A stretch of DNA of 64,000 nt from Halomarina ordinaria (GTDB lineage Archaea > Halobacteriota > Halobacteria > Halobacteriales > Haloarculaceae). Positions 51,400 to 60,796 of this stretch are shown one piece after another (position 1 is the stretch's first letter; every line of letters begins with the position of its first letter). The position numbers and the translations under genes are program-made. The notes beneath the pieces are model-generated. The model had not been told where the DNA came from and ran no database searches. It saw only the letters and a list, made by a program, of their open reading frames with translations. Location: contig NZ_JARRAH010000001.1 in assembly GCF_030553305.1 (NCBI RefSeq), positions 1,984,001 through 2,048,000 on the forward strand, in the 5' to 3' direction.

Positions 51400-52824
51400 C
51401 TACCGGTTCAGCGTGTGAATCGCGTGCCCCTGTGCGTTCGCCGCCGCCTCCATCACCGCCTCCGAGAGCGTCGGGTGGGTGTGGACCGTCGCGGCGACGT
51501 CCTCCAGCGTCGCGCCCATCTCGATGGCGAGGCCGACCTCCGCGACGAGTTCGGACGCCTCCGGCGCGACGATCTGCGCGCCGAGGACGAACCCGCTCGG
51601 GCCGTCCGCCACGAGACGGACGAAGCCGTCGGTGTCGTCGAGCGTCAACGCACGCCCGCTGGCGCGGAGCGGCATCGTCCCGACGACGGGTTCGAACCCC
51701 TCCTCTTCGGCCTCGGCCTCCGTCAGACCCACGGTGCCGATTTCGGGGTCGGTGAACACCGCCGCCGGTATCGACTGGTGGTCGAGCGCCGCGGGTTCGC
51801 CCGCGATGTGCTCGGCGGCGACGTGGCCCTCCTTCATCGCCTTGTGCGCGAGCATCGGCTCGCCGGCGACGTCGCCGACGGCGTAGACGTGCTCGACGTT
51901 GGTGCGAGCGCGGTCGTCCGTCGGGACGAACCCGCGTTCGTCGGTCTCGACGCCCGCCGCCTCCAGGTCGAGCGTGTCGGTGACGGGCGTGCGCCCGACG
52001 GCCACGAGCACCTTCTCGGCGCCGAACTCGCTCACCTCCCCGTCGGCGTCCTCCGTCCGGACGGTGATGCCCTCGCCGGCGGGTTCCCAGCCCTGGGCGG
52101 CCTCGCCGAAGTGGAAGTCGATGCCGAGGCTCTCGGCGCGCTTGCGGACGATACGCGCGACGTCGTCCTCGTAGCCGGGGAGGGCGCCGTCGAGCATCTC
52201 GACGACGGTCACGTCCGTCCCGAGTTTGGCGAAGACGGTGCCCAGTTCCATCCCGATGTAGCCCGCCCCGACGACGACGAGGCTCTCGGGGAGCGTCTCC
52301 AGCGCGAGGGCGTCGCGCGAGGAGAGGACGTGCTCGCCGTCGAACTCGAAGTTCGGTATCTGGACGGGACGCGACCCGGTCGAGACGACGGCGTGCTCGA
52401 ACTCGATGGACTCGGAACCCTGCCCCTCGCCCCCGTGGGCGACGCGGACCTTGTTCGCGTCGGCGAACTCCGCGCGCCCCTCGACGAGGTTGACGCCGTT
52501 TGCCTTGCACAGTTTCTCGACGCCGCCGGTCAACTGGTCGACGACGTCGTCCTTCCACGAGCGCATCCCCTTCATGTCGACGGCGGGGTCGGCGTGGATA
52601 CCCATCGCCTCGCCCTCGCGGGCGTCGTGGGCGATGCTCGACGCCGTCACGAACGCCTTCGAGGGGATGCAGCCGTGGTTGAGGCAGGTCCCTCCATACG
52701 TCTCTTTCTCGACCAGCGTCACGTCGAGGTCCAGTTGCGCGGCGCGGATGGCGGCGACGTAGCCGCCCGGCCCGGCGCCGATGACGAGGACGTCCGTACC
52801 TGTCGCGATGTCTCCGACGACCAT
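51400..52824 (-). CDS. lpdA: Dihydrolipoyl dehydrogenase (E3)
   Basis: A 474-residue FAD enzyme that reoxidises the lipoyl groups of 2-oxoacid dehydrogenases with NAD+. FAD motif TDVLVIGAGPGGYVAAIRAA, redox disulfide TYGGTCLNHGCIPSKAF (C47 and C52), NAD motif LVVVGAGYIGMELGTVFAKL, and the C-terminal active histidine-glutamate in TVHTHPTLSEAVMEAAAN are all present. It is the last gene of an E1alpha-E1beta-E2-E3 cluster read leftward. The ATG at 52824 begins MVVGDIATGTDV. Confidence 0.96.
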   Translation of the reverse strand: MVVGDIATGTDVLVIGAGPGGYVAAIRAAQLDLDVTLVEKETYGGTCLNHGCIPSKAFVTASSIAHDAREGEAMGIHADPAVDMKGMRSWKDDVVDQLTGGVEKLCKANGVNLVEGRAEFADANKVRVAHGGEGQGSESIEFEHAVVSTGSRPVQIPNFEFDGEHVLSSRDALALETLPESLVVVGAGYIGMELGTVFAKLGTDVTVVEMLDGALPGYEDDVARIVRKRAESLGIDFHFGEAAQGWEPAGEGITVRTEDADGEVSEFGAEKVLVAVGRTPVTDTLDLEAAGVETDERGFVPTDDRARTNVEHVYAVGDVAGEPMLAHKAMKEGHVAAEHIAGEPAALDHQSIPAAVFTDPEIGTVGLTEAEAEEEGFEPVVGTMPLRASGRALTLDDTDGFVRLVADGPSGFVLGAQIVAPEASELVAEVGLAIEMGATLEDVAATVHTHPTLSEAVMEAAANAQGHAIHTLNR

Positions 52825-52947
52825 ACGCGCGATATTTGCCGCGCGTGGTAAGGCTGTATGGGTTTGCGGGTGCGCGGTCTCGCGTCTGGACGTACTCACC
52901 GCTCGCCGTCCGACGCGGAGCGAACGAGAAACGGGGGCGGGGGCCGA

Positions 52948-54456
52948 CTACTCCAGCAACAGCAGCGAGGGGTTCTCCAGGTACTCCATCACCCGGTTGG
53001 TGAAGGCGGCGGCCTGCGCCCCGTCGACGACGCGGTGGTCGATGGAGAGCGAGAGCGTCATCACGTGGCGGGGGACGACCTCGCCGTCGACGACGCGCGG
53101 CTTCTCCTTGATGGCACCCAGCCCGAGGATGGCCGTCTCGGGGTAGTTGATGACGGGCGTGGCGTACTCGCCGCCGATGGCGCCGAAGTTCGTGATGGTG
53201 AACGTCCCGCCCTGCATCTCCTCGCGCGAGATGCTACGCTCGTGGGCCTTCTCCACCAGGTCGTTCATCTCCGAGGCGAGCTGGAGCATCCCCTTGCGGT
53301 CGACGCCGTCGACGACGGGCACCATCAGACCGGCGTCCGTGCCGACGGCGACGCCGAGGTTGTACGCCCCCTTGAGGACGATTTCCTCCGCCTCCTCGTC
53401 GAGGGTCGAGTTCAGGTACGGGAACTCCTTCAGCCCGGCGACGACGGCCTTCATGACGAACGGCATGTACGTGAGCGAGACGCCGCGCTCGGCGGCCACC
53501 TCCTTCAGGTCGCGCCGGGCCTCGACGAGCGCCGTCACGTCCACCTCGTCGTGGTGGGTGACGTGCGGGGCGGTGTACTTGGAGCGCTCCATCTGCTTGC
53601 CGATGGTGCGCCGGATACCCCGGTAGGGGACGCGCTCGTCCTCGCCCGCGACACCGAGTGCTGCAGCGTCGGCCGCCTGCGCGTCCTGCCGGGCCGTCGC
53701 GTAGGCGGTGACCTGCTCGGGCGTGACGAACGGCTGGCCGTCGCGCTCCTCGTCGGTCGGCACGGCGTTCAGGTCGACGCCCTGCTCCTCGGCGAGTCTG
53801 CGCGTGGCCGGCGCCGCGAGCGTCCGCTCCCTGTCGGCGGCCTCGCCCGCGACCGTCCCCGCACTCGTACCCGTCTCCGCGTCCGCGCTCGCGGCCTCCG
53901 CACCGTCGTCCGTCACCTTCCGCGTCGCGGACTTCACCCCCTCCGTTTCCACTGCGGCGGGGTCGTCGTCGGTGTCGTCCTCGGCGTGGGCGCGCACGTC
54001 GGCGTCGCTGACGCGCCCGCCGGGGCCGGAGCCCTCGACCGCGCCGATGTCGACGCCGAGTTCGCGCGCGAGGCGCCGGGCGCTCGGGGCGGCGAACACC
54101 CGCCCCTCGGGCGTCGGCACCTCCTCGTCGGGGGCGCGTTCGGCCGCGGCGGTCTCCTCGGCCTCGACGGGTTCCGCCTCCGCCGTCGTCGTCTCCGTGG
54201 GGGCGTCGTCACCGCCCTCCGTCTCGAAGACGATGATGACGTCGCCGACGGGGACCATCTCCCCGGCCTCGGCGCGGATCTCCTTGACCGTCCCGTTGAC
54301 CGGGGAGGGAATCTCGACGACGGCCTTGTCGGTCTCGGCCTCCGCGACCGGTTGGTCCTCGCTGACCGCGTCGCCCTCCTCGACCAGCCAGCCGACGATC
54401 TCCGCCTCGGTGAGCCCCTCGCCCACGTCCGGGAGTTTGAATTCTCGGATGCCCAT
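52948..54456 (-). CDS. pdhC: 2-oxoacid dehydrogenase E2 (dihydrolipoamide acyltransferase)
   Basis: A 502-residue core subunit. Domains in order: a lipoyl domain (1-78) with the modified lysine K44 in EAETDKAVVEI, an acidic linker, a first E3/E1-binding domain (about 122-158, APSARRLARELGVDIGAVEG), a linker, a second binding-domain-like segment (about 213-253, AAPATRRLAEEQGVDLNAV), and the acyltransferase domain (about 275-502) with IRRTIGKQMERSKYTAPHVT and the catalytic SLSIDHRVVDGAQAAAFTNR. Two binding domains are unusual. It is 3 nt after the E1beta stop and cotranscribed with it. Confidence 0.94.
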   Translation of the reverse strand: MGIREFKLPDVGEGLTEAEIVGWLVEEGDAVSEDQPVAEAETDKAVVEIPSPVNGTVKEIRAEAGEMVPVGDVIIVFETEGGDDAPTETTTAEAEPVEAEETAAAERAPDEEVPTPEGRVFAAPSARRLARELGVDIGAVEGSGPGGRVSDADVRAHAEDDTDDDPAAVETEGVKSATRKVTDDGAEAASADAETGTSAGTVAGEAADRERTLAAPATRRLAEEQGVDLNAVPTDEERDGQPFVTPEQVTAYATARQDAQAADAAALGVAGEDERVPYRGIRRTIGKQMERSKYTAPHVTHHDEVDVTALVEARRDLKEVAAERGVSLTYMPFVMKAVVAGLKEFPYLNSTLDEEAEEIVLKGAYNLGVAVGTDAGLMVPVVDGVDRKGMLQLASEMNDLVEKAHERSISREEMQGGTFTITNFGAIGGEYATPVINYPETAILGLGAIKEKPRVVDGEVVPRHVMTLSLSIDHRVVDGAQAAAFTNRVMEYLENPSLLLLE

Positions 54457-54459
54457 GGC

Positions 54460-55458
54460 TCAGAACTCGTAGGCCTCCCGGATACCGTCCTCGATTCTGG
54501 CGGCCTCGGGCAGGTAGAAGTCCTCGACGGCGTACAGCGGGTACGGGACGTCGAAGCCCGTGACGCGCGTGACGGGCGCCTCCTGGTACAGCAGCGCCTC
54601 CTCCTGGATGGTAGCGGTTATCTCGCCGGCCAGGCCGCCCGTCTTCGGCGCCTCGTGGACGACGACGGCGCGCCCGGTCTTCTTGAACGACTCGACGATG
54701 GCCTCGTCGTCCAGCGGCGAGAGCGTCCGGAGGTCGACCACCTCGCACTCGATACCCCCCTCCGAGAGCGTCTCAGCGGCCTCGAGGGTGGGGCGGGTCA
54801 TCGCCCCCCAGGTGAACACCGAGACGTCGGTCCCCTCCCGGCGGACGGCGGCCTCGCCGAGCGGGACGGTGTACGTCTCGTCGGGGACCGCCTCGCGGAA
54901 GGCGCGGTAGATGAGCTTCGGTTCGAGGAAGATGACGGGGTCGGGGTCGCGAATCGCCGACGCGAGCAGGCCCTTCGTGTCGGCGGGCGTACTCGGGATG
55001 ACGACCTTCAGTCCCGGTTCGTGGGCGTAGAACGCCTCCTTCGACTCGGAGTGGTGTTCGGGCGCGCGGATGCCCCCGCCGTAGGGGGCGCGCACGACCA
55101 GCGGGCAGGAGAACCGCCCGCGAGAGCGGGTGCGCAGGCGCGCGGCGTGACTCACTATCTGGTCGAAGGCGGGGTACATGAACCCGGAGAACTGCATCTC
55201 CGCGACCGGGCGCATCCCGTAGGCGGCCATGCCGATGGCGGCGCCGGCGATGCCCGACTCAGCCAGCGGCGTGTCGACGACGCGCTCGCCGCCGAACTGG
55301 TCGTAGAGGCCCTGCGTGGCGCGGAAGACGCCGCCGTTCTTCCCGACGTCCTCGCCCATGACGATGACGTTCTCGTCGCGTTCCATCTCGCCGGCGAGGC
55401 CGTCGCGGACGGCCTGGACGAGCGTGAGGTTCTGTGTCTGCTGTGGTTGCTGGCTCAT
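54460..55458 (-). CDS. pdhB: 2-oxoacid dehydrogenase E1 beta subunit
   Basis: A 332-residue thiamine diphosphate enzyme subunit. It contains [60 protein letters not shown] and [20 protein letters not shown], as in pyruvate or branched-chain dehydrogenase beta subunits. Its ATG overlaps the E1alpha stop (ATGA), giving coupling. The substrate (pyruvate, branched-chain oxoacid or other) is not determined by these motifs. Confidence 0.94.
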   Translation of the reverse strand: MSQQPQQTQNLTLVQAVRDGLAGEMERDENVIVMGEDVGKNGGVFRATQGLYDQFGGERVVDTPLAESGIAGAAIGMAAYGMRPVAEMQFSGFMYPAFDQIVSHAARLRTRSRGRFSCPLVVRAPYGGGIRAPEHHSESKEAFYAHEPGLKVVIPSTPADTKGLLASAIRDPDPVIFLEPKLIYRAFREAVPDETYTVPLGEAAVRREGTDVSVFTWGAMTRPTLEAAETLSEGGIECEVVDLRTLSPLDDEAIVESFKKTGRAVVVHEAPKTGGLAGEITATIQEEALLYQEAPVTRVTGFDVPYPLYAVEDFYLPEAARIEDGIREAYEF

Positions 55459-56555
55459 TCCAGGAGTTCCTCGTCGCCGTGTCGGTCGCGGAGCTGTTCG
55501 AGGTAGTCGAGTTGTTGCTGGAGGCGGCGGGGCATCTCGGCGTAGACGTCGGCGAACATCGAGGCCGGGTCGGGGCGCTCGATGGACTCGGCGGTGTCGA
55601 TGGCCTCGGCGACCTCCCGCTCGACCGACTCGGTTATCCCCTCGACGCGCTCGTCGTCGAGGATGCCCTCGTCGCGGAGATAGGCCTCCAGACGCGGGAT
55701 GGGGTCCTTTCGCTTCCACTCCTCGACCTCGTCGTCGTCGCGGTAGACGGTCGGGTCGTCGGCGGTGGTGTGCGCGCCGAAGCGGTACTGCACCGCCTCG
55801 ATGAGCGTCGGCCGGCGCTCCTCGCCCGGCGACTTCGCCTTCTCGACGGCCTCGCGGGTGACCTGGTAGACGGCGAGGGGGTCCATCCCGTCGACCTGGA
55901 CGCCCTCGAAGCCGTAGGCGACGGCCTTCTGGGCGATGGTCTCGCTCGCGGTCTGGCGCTCTCTGGGCACCGAGATGGCCCACTGGTTGTTGTTACAGAA
56001 GAAGACGTTCGGCGTGTCGAAGACGCCCGCGAAGTTGAGCCCCTCGTGGAAGTCGCCCTCGCTGGTGCCGCCGTCGCCGAAGTAACAGATGAACGCCTTC
56101 TCCTCGCCCTTGAGCTTCGAGGCCCACGCCATCCCCATCGCGTGGAGTATCTGCGTCGAGATGGGCACGGAGATGGTGAAGACGTTCTGCTCGGCCATCC
56201 GGTTGCCGCGCTCGTCGCCCATCCAGTAGCGGAGCGTCTCGGCGAAGTCGACGCCGTGGGCGTAGGCGGCGGCGTGTTCGCGGTAACTCGGGACGAGCCA
56301 GTCGTCGTCGTCGAGCGCGAAGGCGGAACCGACTTGCGCACCCTCCTGGCCCGACAGCGGCGGGTACGTCCCCATCCGTCCCTGGCGCTGGAGACTCACC
56401 GCGCGCTGGTCGAAGTGGCGCGCGACGCGCATCTGCCTGTACATCTCGACCATCGAGTCGGCGTCGAGGTCCGGTACCTCGGCCCCCTCGAGCACGCGGC
56501 CCTCCTCGTCGAGGACCTGCACGCGCTCGCGGGGGTCACGCTGGAGCGTACTCAT
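55455..56555 (-). CDS. pdhA: 2-oxoacid dehydrogenase E1 alpha subunit
   Basis: A 366-residue subunit that binds thiamine diphosphate through [20 protein letters not shown] and [20 protein letters not shown] (GDG...NN motif). It has [20 protein letters not shown] at the phosphorylation-loop side and [20 protein letters not shown]. The ATG at 56555 ([14 protein letters not shown]) is chosen since GGAGGG lies about 7 nt upstream. An ATG 12 nt earlier is possible. It is the first gene of the operon, with an AT-rich promoter region near 56594-56616. Confidence 0.93.
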   Translation of the reverse strand: MSTLQRDPRERVQVLDEEGRVLEGAEVPDLDADSMVEMYRQMRVARHFDQRAVSLQRQGRMGTYPPLSGQEGAQVGSAFALDDDDWLVPSYREHAAAYAHGVDFAETLRYWMGDERGNRMAEQNVFTISVPISTQILHAMGMAWASKLKGEEKAFICYFGDGGTSEGDFHEGLNFAGVFDTPNVFFCNNNQWAISVPRERQTASETIAQKAVAYGFEGVQVDGMDPLAVYQVTREAVEKAKSPGEERRPTLIEAVQYRFGAHTTADDPTVYRDDDEVEEWKRKDPIPRLEAYLRDEGILDDERVEGITESVEREVAEAIDTAESIERPDPASMFADVYAEMPRRLQQQLDYLEQLRDRHGDEELLE

Positions 56556-56866
56556 ACCGCCCTCCATGACATACCAACGACTGCCGCGGCTGACGGTATA
56601 GTAGTTTCGTAAAAAGGTTTCTCTACTGCTGATTCTTGCCACCCGCGACCCGACGGGGTCGACTTCTGTCCCACATCTCCGGGTATCGGTGGTCGAATAC
56701 GGTACGACTCGGACGACCGGTCGAAATCTTCCAGTTCGGCTTTCGTTCTCGGGGACGTTCCTGGACGATTGTCCGTTATGGATGTGCCCCCTCCCAGAGT
56801 AACGCTGATGCCCGTCGGTCGTGAGGGTCAGGGCGTGTTCGAGCCATCTCGGGGGGCGGAGGCGGT
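56556..56866. other. Divergent intergenic region upstream of the dehydrogenase operon
   Basis: This 311-nt gap has an A/T-rich promoter for pdhA (reverse-strand CCTTTTTACGAAACTACTAT, ending at about 56598). GTCGACTTCTGTCCC and AATACGGTACGACTCGG have no clear role. The rightward open frame 56636-56824 is arginine-rich and not halophile-like, so I do not call it a gene. Confidence 0.5.
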
Positions 56867-58162
56867 ATGGCGCTGAGTACGGTGCTTGACGACGACCGCA
56901 CGAACGCGGCCACGGCCTGGGCGCTCGTCGCCGGCCTGACGCTGGCGGCGGCGGTGAGCCTCGGGTTCGGGGAACCGCTCTGGAGCGTCCTCGCGCTCGC
57001 CGGCGTGGCCGTCGCGGTCGTCCCGGCGGTCGCGTACCGGGACGCCTCGGCGATGCCGCCGTGGGAGGTCCTGGCGGTCGTCGCCGTCCCCGCGCTCCTC
57101 CTCGCCGTGGGCGCGCCGGCGGCGGTCACCCAGGCGGCGTCGTACCTCGCGCTCGCCGCGCTGGCGCTGCTCGTCGTCGTCGAACTCCACGTGTTCTCGT
57201 CGGTCGAACTGACGCCGCGGGTCGCCGTCGCGCTGGTCGTGTTGCTGACGATGGCCGCGACCGGCGTCTGGACCGTCGTTCGCTACGCCGTCGCGACGCT
57301 CCTCGGCACCGGCTTCGTCGGCAAGGTCGCGCTGATGTGGGACATCACGCTGGCGACGGCGGTCGGCGTCCTCGCCGGGGGGCTGGCGTGGGCGTACCTC
57401 GCCTCCCACGAGTCGGCTGGGACCGCCGGGTTCGGGGTCGACGACCACGCCGTCGCGGGCGGCGAGGACGGGACGAACGGCTCGGACGACGAGGGCGTCG
57501 CTGAGGACGACGGGGACCCGGATACCGACGACGACGGCGACGACCGGCGGGGACTCATGCTCGCCGTCCGGGCGATGCAGGTCGCGCTCGTCGGGGTGAC
57601 GCTGTTCGCACTGGTCACCTTCCGCTGGGGCCTCGTCATCAACGCGGGCATCCCGCTCGCGGTGACGTTCCTCCCGGGCGCGCTGGAGCGGGACGTCGGC
57701 CTGCCGATGAACGCCGGCCTCACCGCCTGGATAACGCTCGCGGTGTTCCTCCACGCGGTCGGGGCGCTCGGCCCCTACCAGTGGTTCGGCTGGTACGACT
57801 CGGTGACGCACGCGCTCTCGGCGTCGGTCGTCGCCGGCGCGGGCTACGCGAGCGCGCGGGCGCTCGACCTCCACTACGACCGACTGACCGTGCCGCCGGA
57901 GTTCATGTTCGCGTTCGTCGTGGTCTTCGTCCTCGCCTTCGGCGTCGTCTGGGAAGTCCTCGAGTTCGCCTCCGGCGGCCTGTCGAGCCTCGTCGGCGGC
58001 GAGGCCGTCCTCGCGCAGTACGGCGCGCGCGACATCGTCCTCGACCTGACGTTCAACACGGTCGGGGGCGTCCTCGTCGCGCTGTTCGGGACGTCGCGGC
58101 TCCGGGGGGTCGCGGGGGCGCTGGCGTCGTCGCTCGGCGGTCGGTCGGCCGGCCGGAGCTGA
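56867..58162 (+). CDS. Polytopic membrane protein with YjdF/DUF2238-like end
   Basis: A 431-residue membrane protein. About six helices form the N-terminal half (residues 15-185), then a very acidic hydrophilic loop of about 45 residues (about 195-240), and a second membrane half. The second half has [20 protein letters not shown] and [20 protein letters not shown], patterns like YjdF/DUF2238 proteins. The function of that family is unknown. The acidic loop could face the cytoplasm. Confidence 0.75.
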   Translation: MALSTVLDDDRTNAATAWALVAGLTLAAAVSLGFGEPLWSVLALAGVAVAVVPAVAYRDASAMPPWEVLAVVAVPALLLAVGAPAAVTQAASYLALAALALLVVVELHVFSSVELTPRVAVALVVLLTMAATGVWTVVRYAVATLLGTGFVGKVALMWDITLATAVGVLAGGLAWAYLASHESAGTAGFGVDDHAVAGGEDGTNGSDDEGVAEDDGDPDTDDDGDDRRGLMLAVRAMQVALVGVTLFALVTFRWGLVINAGIPLAVTFLPGALERDVGLPMNAGLTAWITLAVFLHAVGALGPYQWFGWYDSVTHALSASVVAGAGYASARALDLHYDRLTVPPEFMFAFVVVFVLAFGVVWEVLEFASGGLSSLVGGEAVLAQYGARDIVLDLTFNTVGGVLVALFGTSRLRGVAGALASSLGGRSAGRS

Positions 58163-58169
58163 GGGCGAC

Positions 58170-59111
58170 TCAGTCGCTCGCCTGGGTCGCCGTCCGCGCC
58201 CGCTCGCGCGCCTCCTCGACGCTCGCACCGTCGCGCACCAGCGCGTCGACGAACAGTTCCCCCGCCTTGTACGACGAGCGCACGAGGGGGCCGCTGGCGC
58301 AGTAGAGGAAGTCGAACTCCGTCTCGGCCACGTCGCGCCAGGTGTCGAACTTGTCGGGGTGGACGAACTCGCTCACCTCGAGGTGGCGCCGCGAGGGCTG
58401 GAGGTACTGTCCGAAGGTGACGACGTCCACGTCCGCCTCCCGGAGGTCCGAGAGCGTCTGGTACACCTCGTGGTCGTACTCGCCGACGCCGAGCATCAGC
58501 GACGTCTTGGTGTAGATGGACGAACGCTCCGCGACCCGTTCGAGCACCGAGAGCGACTGCTCGTAGGTCGCCCGGCGGTCGCGCACCGGCCACTGCAGGC
58601 GCTCGACGGTCTCGACGTTGTGCGCGATGACGTCCGGGCGGGCCTCGATTATCCGGTCGACGCAGTCGGGGTCGCCCCGGAAGTCGGGGATGAGCACCTC
58701 GACGAGCACCCCCGGGTCGCGCTCCTTTATCTCGCGGATGGTGCGCGCGAAGTGGCGCGACCCCTGGTCGGGCAGGTCGTCCCTGTCAACGCTCGTCAAC
58801 ACGACGTAGTCGAGGCCGATCTCGGCCACGGCCGCCGCGACGTTCGCGGGTTCGGCCTCGTCGAGCGGCTCCATCCCGCCGGTCTTCACGTCACAGAAGT
58901 TACACCCCCGCGAGCAGCGGTCGCCCATCAGCATGAACGTCGCCGTCCCCGGCCCGTCGCGCCCGCTCCAGCACTCCCCGAGGTTCGGGCAGTTGGCCTC
59001 CTCACAGACGGTGTGGAGGTTCCGGTCACGCAACACCCCCTTGATGTCGGTGAAGCGCTGTCCCGACGGCGGCCGCATCTTCAGCCAGTCGGGCTTGCGC
59101 GTGTGACTCAT
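58170..59111 (-). CDS. lipA: Lipoyl synthase
   Basis: A 313-residue radical SAM enzyme that inserts two sulfurs into octanoyl-E2 to make lipoyl groups. Both iron-sulfur clusters are marked: auxiliary CEEANCPNLGECW and radical-SAM CSRGCNFCDVKTG. Other motifs are TATFMLMGDRCSRGC, VVLTSVDRDDLPDQGSRHFA, NVETVERLQWPVRDRRATYE and the final serine-rich QPSRRHL region. It provides the cofactor for the E2 encoded at 52948, which is why the two lie close together. Confidence 0.96.
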   Translation of the reverse strand: MSHTRKPDWLKMRPPSGQRFTDIKGVLRDRNLHTVCEEANCPNLGECWSGRDGPGTATFMLMGDRCSRGCNFCDVKTGGMEPLDEAEPANVAAAVAEIGLDYVVLTSVDRDDLPDQGSRHFARTIREIKERDPGVLVEVLIPDFRGDPDCVDRIIEARPDVIAHNVETVERLQWPVRDRRATYEQSLSVLERVAERSSIYTKTSLMLGVGEYDHEVYQTLSDLREADVDVVTFGQYLQPSRRHLEVSEFVHPDKFDTWRDVAETEFDFLYCASGPLVRSSYKAGELFVDALVRDGASVEEARERARTATQASD

Positions 59112-59206
59112 AGACGCTATCTCGGTACCACCGGACTAAAGCCTGCGGTTCGTCCCGTTGTGCCCGACGGCGGCCCCGTCCCCCTCGCCGTCGGTGGTGT
59201 CTCCAA

Positions 59207-59230
59207 AACTTAAATTGCAAAAATTAAATA
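59207..59230 (+). promoter_or_regulatory. Double TATA region of the second MATE gene
   Basis: AACTTAAATT (59207-59216) and AAATTAAATA (59221-59230). The second lies about 25-34 nt before the ATG at 59255, giving a leaderless mRNA. The first could serve a second start. lipA is divergent. Confidence 0.6.
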
Positions 59231-59254
59231 CTTGCTCGGTGAAAACCGGGATAG

Positions 59255-60736
59255 ATGTTCGACCTCTCGCCAGACGACATCACCGAGGGGCCGGTTCTGC
59301 GTGCACTGCTCGTGCTCGCAGCACCGCTGCTCGCTCAGAACGTCGTCCAGGTCTTCCAGCAGGTCGTCGACCTCTTCTGGGTCGGCCGCCTGGACAACGC
59401 CGGCGACGCGGTGGCGGCCGTCGGTCTGGTCGTCCCCCTCCAGGCGCTCGTCTTCGGGTTCGCCGTCTTCATCCCCTTCGTCGGCACGCAGGTCCTCGTC
59501 TCCCAGCGTATCGGCGCCGACGACGTCGTCGGCGCCCGCCGGGGGGTCGGGTCGGGGCTCCTCGCGGCGCTCGGTCTCGGCGTCGGCGTCGGCGTGGTCG
59601 GTATCCTCCTCGCCCCCGCGCTCATCGACCTCATCACGAGCGTCCGTCCGGAAGGGGTCGGCGAGTCGGTCGGGCCGCTCGCCGTCGCCTACTTCTCCGT
59701 CCTGATGCTCGTCCTCCCGCTCATCACGCTCTCGGACACGACGGAGGCCGCCTTCGTCGGCTGGGGCGACTCCCGCGTCGCGCTCTACATGAACGTGCTC
59801 GCCATCGGTCTCAACGCCGTCCTCGACCCCATCTTCATCTTCGGCTTCGAGGAGAACCCCGCCTTCGCCCTGCTCGGCCTCGGCGGCGTCGCCGACTCGC
59901 TCTACGCCGCGACCGGGTTCGCCGGCCTCGGCGTCGAGGGGGCGGCGCTGGCGACGGGGGTCGGCTACGGCGTGGGCTTCCTCCTCGGCGCGGCGCTCCT
60001 GCTCGCCGGCCGCAACGGCGGGATGACCTCGCGGTCGGCGTTCCGCATCGACCTGGCCGAGCAGCGCGAACTGTTCGACATCGGTCTGCCGATGGCGGGC
60101 CAGCAGGTGGCGAAGCAGGTGGCCGACCTCGCGCTGGTGGTCCTCGCGTTCTCGCTCGGCGGCGCGGCGGGGCTCGCGGCCTACTTCGTCGGCTTCCGCG
60201 TCGCCGGCGTCGCGGTCATCCCCTCGCTGAGCCTCCAGCAGGCCGCACAGAGCGTCGTCGGCCAGAACCTCGGCGCGGGGCTGGTCGGCCGCGCCCGGAC
60301 GGCGACGTGGCACGGGGCGGGCATCGCCGTGACCGTCCTCGGCCTCCTCGGGGTCGTCCAGTGGGTCGTCCCGGAACTCATCGTCGTCGTGCTCGCCCCG
60401 CAACTCGACGCGGCGGGCGTCGCGCTCACCGTCGAGTACCTCCGCGTGCTCGCGCTCGGTTACCCCGCCATCGGCGCCGCCTACCTCTTCCAGGCGGGGT
60501 TCAACGGCGCGAGCGAGACGCGGACGAGTTTCCTCGCCAGCCTCGCACAGTACTGGGGGGTGCGCCTGCCGTTCGCGCTCGTCGGCGGCCTCGCCCTCGC
60601 GTGGGGCGTCTCGGCCGTCTTCTGGGCCGTGACGCTCTCGAACGTCGCCGCCGCCCTCGGTCTCGCGTTCTACTACTACTACTCCGCCGAGAACGGCCGG
60701 TTCGACCCGGAGCCGGAGGGCGCCGCGCCGAACTGA
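59255..60736 (+). CDS. MATE-family efflux transporter
   Basis: A 493-residue, 12-helix transporter. Recognisable parts are LLVLAAPLLAQNVVQVFQQV, DLFWVGRLDNAGDAVAAVGL, VLPLITLSDTTEAAFVGWGD, LQQAAQSVVGQNLGAGLVG and AYLFQAGFNGASETRTSFLA. It belongs to another MATE subgroup than 34048, judging from the different N-terminus. The substrate is unknown. Confidence 0.92.
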   Translation: MFDLSPDDITEGPVLRALLVLAAPLLAQNVVQVFQQVVDLFWVGRLDNAGDAVAAVGLVVPLQALVFGFAVFIPFVGTQVLVSQRIGADDVVGARRGVGSGLLAALGLGVGVGVVGILLAPALIDLITSVRPEGVGESVGPLAVAYFSVLMLVLPLITLSDTTEAAFVGWGDSRVALYMNVLAIGLNAVLDPIFIFGFEENPAFALLGLGGVADSLYAATGFAGLGVEGAALATGVGYGVGFLLGAALLLAGRNGGMTSRSAFRIDLAEQRELFDIGLPMAGQQVAKQVADLALVVLAFSLGGAAGLAAYFVGFRVAGVAVIPSLSLQQAAQSVVGQNLGAGLVGRARTATWHGAGIAVTVLGLLGVVQWVVPELIVVVLAPQLDAAGVALTVEYLRVLALGYPAIGAAYLFQAGFNGASETRTSFLASLAQYWGVRLPFALVGGLALAWGVSAVFWAVTLSNVAAALGLAFYYYYSAENGRFDPEPEGAAPN

Positions 60737-60796
60737 CAGGGCGAGTCGACTGTCGCGGAGAGAAACCCCTTTCATCGCTCGCCCCTCCCATCCCCT

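Noticed and set aside
56636-56824. 62-codon frame in the gap between pdhA and the YjdF-like gene
   Set aside because: Arginine- and serine-rich, no TATA spacing that fits, no family features.
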